The notes under the pieces were generated by a model. It did not search any database, had not been told where the DNA came from, and saw nothing but the letters and a program-made list of their open reading frames with translations. DNA of 64,000 nucleotides from an uncultured bacterium (GTDB lineage: Bacteria; Verrucomicrobiota; Lentisphaeria; Victivallales; UBA1829). Below are positions 48,593-56,326 of the stretch, one piece after another (the stretch's first letter is position 1; every line of letters begins with the position of its first letter). Made by a program: the position numbers and the translations under genes. The stretch covers positions 1-64,000 of the forward strand of contig CACYZF010000002.1 in the NCBI GenBank assembly GCA_902778895.1. The letters run 5' to 3'.

Positions 48593-50578
48593 TTACGCCT
48601 TGAGATAGGCGCGGACCTTGTCGGCAACGGCTTCCGGCGTGAAGCCGAATTCCTGCGCCAGTTTCTTGTACGGAGCGGACGCGCCGAAGTGATCCAGACC
48701 GATCGCGAGACCGTCGAGACCGACCAGGGCGTACCACATCGGGGTCGTGCCGGCTTCGATGGAGATGCGCTTGCGGCAGACGTTCGGGAGGATGCTTTCG
48801 CGGAAGGCGGCGTCCTGACGGAGGAAGGTCTCGAGGGACGGGACGGACACGATGCGGACCTTATGGCCTTCGCCGCGGAGGATCGCGGCGGCGTCGAGCG
48901 CCAGGTTGACTTCACTGCCGGAGGCGAGGATGACGGCTTCGAAGCCCGCGTCCTCGGAGAGGATGTAAGCGCCGCGGGTCACGTCGATCTTCGCGGCCAG
49001 GTCGGCGTCGAAGGGGCGGAGATCCTGACGGGTCATCATCATGGCGACGGGGCCCTGCTTCTTCAGGGCGGCGGCCCAGCAGTGCGCGACTTCGTGGGCT
49101 TCGGCCGGACGGAACACGGTCATGTCCGGAATGCTGCGGAGCATGGCGAGCTGTTCGATCGGCTCATGCGTGGGGCCGTCTTCGCCGACGTAGAAGGAAT
49201 CGTGCGTGAAGATGTAGAGTTCATGGAGCTTCTGGATCGCGGCCAGGCGGATCGCCGGCTTCATGTAGTCGGAGAACACCGCGAACGTCGAGGTGTACGG
49301 GATGGCCGTGCCGAACAGCGCCATGCCGTTGCCCGCCATGCCCATTTCGAGCTCGCGGATGCCGAAGTGCAGGTTGCGGCCGGCGCGGTCTTCCACGCTG
49401 AAGTCGCCCGCGCCCTTGACCGCGGTCTTGGTGGACGGAGCCAGGTCGGCGGCGCCGCCGACGAGGGCCGGAACGAGCGCGGAGGCCTTCTGGAGGATGG
49501 TTCCGCTGGAGGCGCGGGAGGCGACCGGCTTGTCGACCGGAGCGGCGGCGAGGAGTTCGTCGAGGATGTTTTCGGGAACGGTGCGATTGATGAGGCTGTC
49601 GATCAGGGCCTTGTCGGCGGACTTCACGAAAGAGGCGAACTTTTCGTTCCAGGCGGCGGCTTCGGCGGCGAGTTCTTTCACGCGGCCCGCGAGCATGTCC
49701 TTGACGGCCTGCGGAACGGTGAAGGGCTCTTCTGTCCAGCCGAGGTTGGCCTTCGTGGCGGCGAGTTCCTCGTCTCCGAGGGGTTCGCCGTGGCAGCCGT
49801 GCGTACCAGCCTTGTTCGGCGCGCCGTAACCGATCTTGGTCTTGCCGATGATGAGGGTCGGACGGCCGTCGGTCTTGACCGCCTGGGCCAGAACGGCGTC
49901 GACCTTCGCGACGTCGTTGGCATCGTCGCAGTGGAGGACGCGCCAGTCGTAGGCGGCATAGCGGGCCGCGACGTCTTCCGTGAACGCCAGGCCGGTGTTA
50001 CCTTCGATGGTGATATTGTTGTCGTCGTAGAACACGACGAGGTTGTCGAGCTTGAGGTGGCCGGCGAGGCTGGCGGCTTCGGAGGTGTTGCCTTCCATCA
50101 TGCAGCCGTCGCCGCTGATCACGAAGATACGGCTCTGCTGGATGTCCGTCTTGTCAAGGCCGATTCTGGCCGCAAACTGCTTGGCGGCGATCGCCATGCC
50201 GACTGCGGAACCGAAACCGCTGCCCAGCGGACCGGTCGTGATATCGACGCCCTTGGTGTGACCGAACTCGGGATGGCCCGGAGTCAGGCTGCCCCACTGA
50301 CGGAAGTTCTTCAGCTCGTCCATGGAGAGGCCGTAGTTGAAGAGGTGCAGGAGCGAATAGATCAGCATGGAGCCGTGACCGGCGGACAGCACGAAGCGGT
50401 CGCGTCCGATCCATGCCGGGTCGGCCGGATTGTGGCGGAGGTACTTCGCCCAAAGGACCATGGCGAAATCGGCGTTGCCCATGGGCATGCCGGGATGCCC
50501 GGACTTGGCCTTCTGAATCGCTTCGGCGGATAAAATACGGATTGTGTCGGCGGCTTTGCGCAGAGTGGTTGCGTCCAT
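48593..50578 (-). CDS. tkt: Transketolase
   Basis: 661 residues. GHPGMPMGNADFAMVLW, GPLGSGFGSAVGMAIA, the TPP motif SGDGCMMEGNTSEAASLAGH ending near DDNNITIEG, and DSFYVGEDGPTHEPIEQLA of the pyrimidine domain are all present. It exchanges two-carbon units in the non-oxidative pentose phosphate pathway in the cytosol. GAAAGGAAAC precedes the ATG; a weak promoter (TTGCTT, 16 bases, TATCTT) lies about 65 bases upstream. Confidence 0.96.
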   Translation of the reverse strand: MDATTLRKAADTIRILSAEAIQKAKSGHPGMPMGNADFAMVLWAKYLRHNPADPAWIGRDRFVLSAGHGSMLIYSLLHLFNYGLSMDELKNFRQWGSLTPGHPEFGHTKGVDITTGPLGSGFGSAVGMAIAAKQFAARIGLDKTDIQQSRIFVISGDGCMMEGNTSEAASLAGHLKLDNLVVFYDDNNITIEGNTGLAFTEDVAARYAAYDWRVLHCDDANDVAKVDAVLAQAVKTDGRPTLIIGKTKIGYGAPNKAGTHGCHGEPLGDEELAATKANLGWTEEPFTVPQAVKDMLAGRVKELAAEAAAWNEKFASFVKSADKALIDSLINRTVPENILDELLAAAPVDKPVASRASSGTILQKASALVPALVGGAADLAPSTKTAVKGAGDFSVEDRAGRNLHFGIRELEMGMAGNGMALFGTAIPYTSTFAVFSDYMKPAIRLAAIQKLHELYIFTHDSFYVGEDGPTHEPIEQLAMLRSIPDMTVFRPAEAHEVAHCWAAALKKQGPVAMMMTRQDLRPFDADLAAKIDVTRGAYILSEDAGFEAVILASGSEVNLALDAAAILRGEGHKVRIVSVPSLETFLRQDAAFRESILPNVCRKRISIEAGTTPMWYALVGLDGLAIGLDHFGASAPYKKLAQEFGFTPEAVADKVRAYLKA

Positions 50579-50846
50579 CTCGTTTCCTTTCGTTGTTGGA
50601 GAGTATTTATTCGATTAAAAGAAAAAAGGTCATCGCAAAAGATACCACATTTTTTGGAAAAAGCAATTGCATTTCCGAAAAAAGAGGTTATTTTATTTGC
50701 TGTTTTTTCGTTTTTTCACACAACCGGCGGTGTTTTCCAAAGAACAGACGGCTTCTCCGATCCGGACGCGCAGAAGGGTTCCGCCGGGATTTCTTTCACC
50801 CGTTGCGCGGTCCGGTGCGTCGCCATCAGAAACAGCCCCCTGCCCC

Positions 50847-52517
50847 ATGTCAAACATCATCAACGCCGTTTCCGGGTTCGCCAGAAGACACACATTCGCA
50901 ACGATTTTCTTCTCGCTTCTCGCGTTCTTTTTCCTCGGATCCATCGGGCTCGAATGCGTGAAGATCGATGTCCGCTTCCTTTTTATGACGGGAGACATGA
51001 CGGACAATCCGATCGGTCCGTTCTCGACCATCTTCGGGAACCCCTACTACGACTATCCGTCGACGATGTTCATCCTGTCGTGGCTGGCGACGTTCTGCGG
51101 GCACATGGTGGAGCGCTGGACGGTGACGCTGCCTTCGATGATATGCGGCGCGTATTCGATCGCGATGACGTGGAGGATCGGGGAAAAGGCGGAGAAAGGG
51201 CTCGGCCTGTGGGCACTCATGCTCTCGCTGGTCTCGTTTGAATACTTCAACTCCATCCTCGGATTCGGGATCGACCTCCCCGTCTGCGCCGCAGGCGTCA
51301 CGATAATCGCCTTGCTTCAGGAAGACCGCCTGAATACACTCCTCTCCACGCTCGCGTTCGCGGCGCTGCTCGTATTCTGTTTCGCGATCCGCGGTCCGAT
51401 GGGACCCGTCCTGCTCGGCGCGGGGACGGCCGGATGGCTCGCGATGTCCGGCCGCTGGAAAACGTTTTTCGTGTTCGGCGCGGCAGGCGCGGTCGTCCTG
51501 GCCGGATGCCTGTGGTTCGCATGGTGGTTGCTGCACCGGGTCGGCGGAGACGAGATGTGGGACAGTTTCTACTTATGGCAGTTCGGCAGCCGGATGGACG
51601 GCGGATCGGTGTTCTTCTATCTGCTCGGCAGTCTCCCGACCTACGCTCCGCTCAGCATCCCGTTCCTGTACACGCTCATCGCGGGCGGACGCTCCCTGCT
51701 GAAAGCGCCGGTCGGCCCCTGGCTCGGATTCCTGTTCGCCGTCGAGGTCCTGCTCTCGATCCCCGGATGCCAGCATACGCGGTACATGACGCTCGCCGTG
51801 CCATTCATGGCGCTCTCCGGCGCATGGGGCATCCTTCATGCCCGCCTCAACCTGAACCTTTCCGAAGTCCGGCGGGACCGCATCGTGCGTCTCGCCCGGC
51901 TCGTACTCGTTCTGATCCCCTATGCGACCATGCTCGGGACCGTGGTCTGCCTGATCGTGTCGTTCTTCTTCGTCTCCCCGAAGTGGCTCCCGTACGGCCA
52001 TTATGCCGCCGGATTCCTGCTCATCGCGGCCGCGGTGTATTGTTTCCGCGGACACGATTCCTGGAAAGAGCGGTTCGCGATGGCATCGTGCTGCCTGGCG
52101 ATCCACTTCGTGTTCGCAGTCATTCCGGCGATCTCCGCCCAGGAGGATTCCCGCCCGTTCGTCGAGGCGGTCGAACAGGCCTCCGGCGAAAACCGGGTTT
52201 TCTTCTTCAACGTGAACGCGGACCATGACGGCATCAAGTATCTGGCCGTGGTGGACAACACCCGCCGCAGGCAGGTCTTCTTCATCTGCGACGAGAACCA
52301 GACCACCGAAGAGCATTACGCCTACTGTACCGTCGACGAGGGATTCGGCATGCTCGGGGACGAGATCGTCATCCTCAGGAAACGTCAGCTCGAAACGCTC
52401 ACGAAACTCGCCGAAGCCAAGCACAGAACGGTCGTTCCGCAGTTCGAAGGCAAGCTCGGGCACCGCATGTATCTCGCGGTCCGGCTCGTCCCCGGCGAAA
52501 ACCATGCGACCCCCTGA
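50847..52517 (+). CDS. ArnT/PMT-like membrane glycosyltransferase
   Basis: 556 residues from the ATG at 50847 (MSNIINAVSGFARRH); no ribosome site is clear, and a longer frame starting at 50667 has an unconvincing N-terminus. About ten to twelve membrane helices are visible. The first outer loop KIDVRFLFMTGDMTDNPIGP with FGNPYYDYPSTMFILSWLAT resembles the catalytic loop of GT-C enzymes (ArnT, PMT, GT83), which transfer a sugar from a polyprenyl phosphate. The C-terminal about 130 residues form a soluble domain (FVEAVEQASGENRVFFFNVN). Sugar and acceptor are unknown. It is a single plus-strand gene. Confidence 0.75.
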   Translation: MSNIINAVSGFARRHTFATIFFSLLAFFFLGSIGLECVKIDVRFLFMTGDMTDNPIGPFSTIFGNPYYDYPSTMFILSWLATFCGHMVERWTVTLPSMICGAYSIAMTWRIGEKAEKGLGLWALMLSLVSFEYFNSILGFGIDLPVCAAGVTIIALLQEDRLNTLLSTLAFAALLVFCFAIRGPMGPVLLGAGTAGWLAMSGRWKTFFVFGAAGAVVLAGCLWFAWWLLHRVGGDEMWDSFYLWQFGSRMDGGSVFFYLLGSLPTYAPLSIPFLYTLIAGGRSLLKAPVGPWLGFLFAVEVLLSIPGCQHTRYMTLAVPFMALSGAWGILHARLNLNLSEVRRDRIVRLARLVLVLIPYATMLGTVVCLIVSFFFVSPKWLPYGHYAAGFLLIAAAVYCFRGHDSWKERFAMASCCLAIHFVFAVIPAISAQEDSRPFVEAVEQASGENRVFFFNVNADHDGIKYLAVVDNTRRRQVFFICDENQTTEEHYAYCTVDEGFGMLGDEIVILRKRQLETLTKLAEAKHRTVVPQFEGKLGHRMYLAVRLVPGENHATP

Positions 52518-52627
52518 ACCATCGCTTTTTTCCCGTTTTGTTTCGATTTGCGGTTGATTTTTCCGGTTTTCATGGTATGATACTGCAATGGTATTTGTTT
52601 TGACTCCAATCCGAAAGGGGTATCGGC

Positions 52628-53593
52628 ATGTTCTGTAAAAACTGCGGCAGACAAATCCCGGACGATGCGGCGTTCTGCCCCGCCTGCGGCACGAAACGGT
52701 CCGGCGGCGATACGTTCGGCAACGCGCGGTCCGGGCGCGACATCAAGAATCTCCCAAACTACGCAAAGGAAAACGAGCTGAACCGTTCGGGCGAGGCGAT
52801 CGACTCCGACCGGGGCAAGTTCAGCCTGTCCGGGTCCGGGCAGAAGAAATTCAGCCTCTCCGACTCGGGGCAGAAGAAATTCAGCCTGTCCGGGTCCGGG
52901 CAGAAAAAGTTCAGCCTGTCCGGCAAAGACGATGATTCCGGCGACGGCATCGTCCGCATCACAGCGAACCGCGAACCCGCAGCGCCTCCGCACGAACCGA
53001 CCGGATTCGTGAACCCGCTCAAAGATTCCCGCAGGACGGTCTTCCACGATGAACCGGAGGCAAATTCGGAAAAGGCGGAACCGGAACGCCCTGCCGCGCC
53101 CGCACCGGAAGTGCATGTCGCGCCGGAACAGTCCGCCGGAAATGCCGCACAGTCCGCGGCAAATGAATTTTACAACACATCCGGCTCCGCGGGAGGAAAC
53201 GCCGACGCGGGTCCGGAGGAACAGCCGACCGGATTCGTGAACCCGCTCAAAGGAGCCGTTCAGAATATCCAATGGGGCAGCGACGGCGACCGCAACGAGA
53301 CGAAGGACGCCGGGTTCGTCGGCGATCCCAGCGAAATCGACTCGCACCTGGGGTTCGCGATCTTCACGCTGATCTGCTGCTGCCAGCCGACCAGCATCCC
53401 GGCGATCATATTCGCCGTGCTGGTCTCCCAGGAGGTCAAGAACGGCAATTACGAACTGGCGCAGAAGTATTCGAACCTCGCGAAACTCTTCTGCTGGATT
53501 TCCATCGGCCTGTCGATCTTCTGCGGCGGCATCTCGTCCATCGCGAACATGGACCAATGGCGCAACTCCTTGAACGGCATAACCACTCCTTGA
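52628..53593 (+). CDS. Zinc-ribbon protein with KFSLSGSGQK repeats and CD225-like C-terminus
   Basis: 321 residues. Zinc ribbon MFCKNCGRQIPDDAAFCPAC, a linker, then four 10-residue repeats KFSLSGSGQK (about 62-100). A disordered region follows with two copies of PTGFVNPLK (about 121 and 201). The C-terminal domain (about 235-310) starts with DSHLGFAIFTLICCCQPTSI and contains AQKYSNLAKLFCWISIGLSI; two membrane helices around a G-x-Y/A-x-x-A-x-x-x-S/A loop fit the CD225/dispanin (IFITM-like) fold. AAAGGGG precedes the ATG. First of four related genes ending in DUF2752. Function unknown. Confidence 0.8.
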   Translation: MFCKNCGRQIPDDAAFCPACGTKRSGGDTFGNARSGRDIKNLPNYAKENELNRSGEAIDSDRGKFSLSGSGQKKFSLSDSGQKKFSLSGSGQKKFSLSGKDDDSGDGIVRITANREPAAPPHEPTGFVNPLKDSRRTVFHDEPEANSEKAEPERPAAPAPEVHVAPEQSAGNAAQSAANEFYNTSGSAGGNADAGPEEQPTGFVNPLKGAVQNIQWGSDGDRNETKDAGFVGDPSEIDSHLGFAIFTLICCCQPTSIPAIIFAVLVSQEVKNGNYELAQKYSNLAKLFCWISIGLSIFCGGISSIANMDQWRNSLNGITTP

Positions 53594-53635
53594 GGACGCT
53601 TTTATCCTTACGAACACACGATCGGGGAAACCACC

Positions 53636-54013
53636 ATGATGTTCTGCATGCGCTGCGGTCAGCAACTCCCGCCCGAAGCCGTCTTCTGCCCGAACTGCGG
53701 GCAGAAGGCGGAAACGTCTGCTGACGCGCCGTCCGGGATCCCGGCGAAACCGCCGAAGATCGACTGCGGATTCACGCTCGCCGTCATCGCGGTCGTGGTC
53801 GGCAATGTGATCGGCATCGTGGCTCTGATCTATGCCGTGCTTGCTTCCAACATGCTTCAGAGCGGCGATTACGAAGGCGCGCGGCGGGCGGCGCGGACCG
53901 GAAAGATCTGGAGCTGGACCGCCATCATCTTTTCCGCGGCCGCGCTGTGTCTGGGCATGCTCATCCTGCCGCGCCTGGTGGAGCTGATCGCGCCCGGACT
54001 GACGGAAATCTGA
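53636..54013 (+). CDS. Zinc-ribbon CD225-like membrane protein, copy 2
   Basis: 125 residues. Zinc ribbon FCMRCGQQLPPEAVFCPNCG, short linker, then a CD225-like two-helix domain: IDCGFTLAVIAVVVGNVIGI, the loop SGDYEGARRAARTGKIWSWT, and a second helix. It is about 65% identical by eye with copy 4 over the loop, so the two arose by duplication. The spacing to copy 1 is 42 bases. Confidence 0.8.
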   Translation: MMFCMRCGQQLPPEAVFCPNCGQKAETSADAPSGIPAKPPKIDCGFTLAVIAVVVGNVIGIVALIYAVLASNMLQSGDYEGARRAARTGKIWSWTAIIFSAAALCLGMLILPRLVELIAPGLTEI

Positions 54014-54032
54014 ACAGGACAGGAGGCCCCCC

Positions 54033-54428
54033 TTGATCTGCAAACATTGCAACATACACATTCCGCCCGAAGCAGTCTTCTGCCCGAACTGCGGGAAAAG
54101 ATGTTCTGAAGACAAGGAACGGAACGCCGCCGCACGATCCGCCAGCGCCGCCGGATTCGAGACACATATCGCATTCGCCTATGCCATCACGGTATTGAGC
54201 TTAACCGGCTGCGGAGCGATCGTCAACACAGCGCTCGGCATCGGAGCCATCATATCCGCGAATCAGGCGGAACAGCATTTCCGGTCCGGCGACCGCAGCC
54301 GGGCGCAGGAATGCGCGAACAGAGCCAGGACGCTCTGTCTGGCGGCGGTCTGCTTTCTCATTTTCCAGCTTTTCTTCGCCTCTCTCGCCGGGTTGCTGAT
54401 GCTGATCGTCAGCCGTTACGGGTCCTGA
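54033..54428 (+). CDS. Zinc-ribbon CD225-like membrane protein, copy 3 (TTG start)
   Basis: 131 residues. It starts with TTG at 54033, 6 bases after AGGAGG; no ATG is available before the zinc ribbon (CKHCN, then CPNCGKRC). The membrane domain is more diverged: IAFAYAITVLSLTGCGAIVN, loop SGDRSRAQECANRARTLCLA, helix VCFLIFQLFFASLAGLLMLI. The CD225 loop pattern is still visible. It lies 19 bases after copy 2. Confidence 0.75.
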   Translation: MICKHCNIHIPPEAVFCPNCGKRCSEDKERNAAARSASAAGFETHIAFAYAITVLSLTGCGAIVNTALGIGAIISANQAEQHFRSGDRSRAQECANRARTLCLAAVCFLIFQLFFASLAGLLMLIVSRYGS

Positions 54429-54451
54429 CGAACAGACGACAGAGGTTCCTC

Positions 54452-54826
54452 ATGTTCTGCATGTACTGCGGCAAATCCCTCCCCTCCGACGCTGTTTCCT
54501 GTCCGGATTGCGGACGGGAGGCTCAGGCGTCGCGTGACGCGGCATCCGCCGGGACTGCCTCGCCGCGGCCGCCGAAGATCGACTGCGGATTCGTGCTCGC
54601 GATCCTTCCGTTTGCCTTCGGGAATCCGCTCGGCATCGTGCCGCTGGCTTACGCGTTTCAGGCGTGGCAGAGGTTCCGCGACGGCGATTATGAAGGCGCG
54701 CGGCGTGCGGCGCACACGGGGAAAGTCTGGAGCTGGACCATGATCGGGCTGAGCGCGCTCGCATTGATCCTGACCTTGCGCGTCCTGCCGGATCTGCTGA
54801 CGCTGGTGTTCGGAGAGCAACCGTGA
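54452..54826 (+). CDS. Zinc-ribbon CD225-like membrane protein, copy 4
   Basis: 124 residues from the ATG at 54452; a longer frame to 54311 overlaps copy 3. Zinc ribbon FCMYCGKSLPSDAVSCPDCG, then IDCGFVLAILPFAFGNPLGI, loop DGDYEGARRAAHTGKVWSWT and a second helix. It is the nearest paralogue of copy 2. Its stop overlaps the DUF2752 start as GTGA. Confidence 0.8.
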   Translation: MFCMYCGKSLPSDAVSCPDCGREAQASRDAASAGTASPRPPKIDCGFVLAILPFAFGNPLGIVPLAYAFQAWQRFRDGDYEGARRAAHTGKVWSWTMIGLSALALILTLRVLPDLLTLVFGEQP

Positions 54827-55227
54827 AAAAGAAGCCTTTCGCAAAGCGGGAATGGATCACGCTCGGAGCGCTCCTCGTTCTGGGTGCGGCGGCGTGCGTC
54901 ATCCTGCTGGCGGTTCCGCCGGGCAGTGCGCACGCGAAATGGCTGCCGAGATGCATGTTCCATCAGCTGACCGGGCTGTACTGCCCCGGATGCGGCGCGA
55001 CCCGCGCGCTGTCGGCGATGCTGCACGGCGACCTCAAGTCGAGCCTGCACAACAATCTTCTGCTGTTCCCCCTGCTCACCCTGATCGCGGTCCTGATCGT
55101 GAAGCCGGAAATCTCCCTCAAACGGCCCTTTGCGATCGCGATCGTCGCGGTCGTTCTGCTGTTCACGATCCTGCGGAACATCCCGGTCGCGCCGTTCACA
55201 TACCTGGCGCCGGTCCCGCTGCCGTAA
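54823..55227 (+). CDS. DUF2752 membrane protein
   Basis: 134 residues. FHQLTGLYCPGCGATRALSAML with HGDLKSSLHNNLLLFPLL is the hallmark DUF2752 core (C-P-x-C-G-x-x-R), flanked by membrane helices at about 12-31, 73-91 and 99-118. The GTG start at 54823 overlaps the stop of CD225 copy 4. DUF2752 genes often lie next to CD225 or TM2 genes (recollection). Function unknown. Confidence 0.85.
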   Translation: MKKKPFAKREWITLGALLVLGAAACVILLAVPPGSAHAKWLPRCMFHQLTGLYCPGCGATRALSAMLHGDLKSSLHNNLLLFPLLTLIAVLIVKPEISLKRPFAIAIVAVVLLFTILRNIPVAPFTYLAPVPLP

Positions 55228-55244
55228 ACGCGAAGGATCTCAAC

Positions 55245-55451
55245 TCAGAAGAACCGGGCGCCGACGACCGAGGCAAGCCCGATCAGCACGAGCGCGGCGG
55301 TCAGCAGGAAAAGCCAGAACCTGCGGAACATCAGGGCGCGTTTGGCGGAGTTGACATAACGCAACTCCTTTTTCCGTCCGTTCTCCGTGACCTCCGGAGT
55401 TTTCCGGCGGACGCTTCCGCCTCCGCTTTTCCGGCCAGCCTGTTTTACCAT
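55245..55451 (-). CDS. Small single-pass membrane protein
   Basis: 68 residues. A basic Gly/Arg-rich half (KQAGRKSGGGSVRRK) is followed by one helix FWLFLLTAALVLIGLASVVG. Its start overlaps the end of the upstream gene by 7 bases, and its end lies 17 bases from the convergent DUF2752 gene, so it is probably real. No family recognised. Confidence 0.55.
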   Translation of the reverse strand: MVKQAGRKSGGGSVRRKTPEVTENGRKKELRYVNSAKRALMFRRFWLFLLTAALVLIGLASVVGARFF

Positions 55452-56101
55452 TTGATCGTTCCGTTAAACGCGGCGATGACGGCGGCCCCGATCAGGAGCG
55501 CCGCCACGATGACCGATACGATGAACGGGAAGAAAATGCCCCACCCGATACGGCAGAGCTGCCCGAACGTGACCGACCCCAGATCGATGCTGTCGAACGC
55601 GGACGTTTTCTGTTTCTGTGCCTGGATCGGAATGCTCTGCGTCGTCGCGCTGGACTCCGCGATCTTGCGGCATGCGTCCAGCCGGAGTTCGTCAAGGCGG
55701 CGGGACTCCACAGCGATCTGGGACTGCGTCACAGGGCCGTCGGCGTCGAGCGGAGATTCTTTGTTCAGTTCGGCGGCGATGGACACGAGGCGTTCCCGGC
55801 GCGGCCTGAGTTCCTGAAGCCTGCGCTCGGAATCCGCGATCTCCCAGTCGATCCCGGCCAGGGATTCCGCGACCCGTACGGCCAGGTCGCGCCGCGACAG
55901 ACGGAAATCGTTCACGCGCCGCTGCATGGCCTCGGAGAGCTGTTTGGAAACGACTGGCTGCGGAGGCGGCGGGGGCGGGGGTATGGGCGGAACACTGTTC
56001 TGCGCCGGAGCATCGGGATTCGCCGTCTCCGCGGACGGATTCGCGGCGACGGAGATGTTGTATTTGTGCAGGTGGTTCAGGATCGAGATGTTCTTTTCCA
56101 T
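55445..56101 (-). CDS. Hypothetical protein with poly-proline, coiled coil and two C-terminal helices
   Basis: 218 residues. A disordered N-terminus with seven consecutive prolines (about 42-48), a charged coiled coil (about 55-150: RRDLAVRVAESLAGIDWEIA, RRLQELRPRRERLVSIAAEL), and a C-terminal hydrophobic region (FGQLCRIGWGIFFPFIVSVI, VAALLIGAAVIAAFNG) probably forming two helices. Its function is unknown. It is transcribed divergently from the HflK-like gene and upstream of the small membrane protein. Confidence 0.65.
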   Translation of the reverse strand: MEKNISILNHLHKYNISVAANPSAETANPDAPAQNSVPPIPPPPPPPQPVVSKQLSEAMQRRVNDFRLSRRDLAVRVAESLAGIDWEIADSERRLQELRPRRERLVSIAAELNKESPLDADGPVTQSQIAVESRRLDELRLDACRKIAESSATTQSIPIQAQKQKTSAFDSIDLGSVTFGQLCRIGWGIFFPFIVSVIVAALLIGAAVIAAFNGTIKW

Positions 56102-56249
56102 GGTGCGTGCTCCGGCGAGATAAAGTCAGGACTGCCGCGGGGGCGTGAAACGGTCCGGCGAAACGCCGTTCCGGTATTCAAAATATAGCCCGGAATACGG
56201 AAAAAACCACTGAAAAACGGAAAAAAGGCGAAAAAAAAGCGTTCCTCGC

Positions 56250-56277
56250 TTGCGTTTTTTCAAAAATATAGTATAGT
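56250..56277 (+). promoter_or_regulatory. Predicted promoter of the SPFH-domain gene
   Basis: TTGCGT (56250-56255) and TATAGT (56272-56277) are 16 bases apart, 50 bases before the ATG at 56327. A weak hairpin AAGCG-TTCCT-CGCTT lies just upstream of the -35 box and may end transcription from the left. Confidence 0.55.
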
Positions 56278-56326
56278 TCAAAGATACATTTTGACTTTTT
56301 CATCCCTACTACGGAGTTCTGATATC

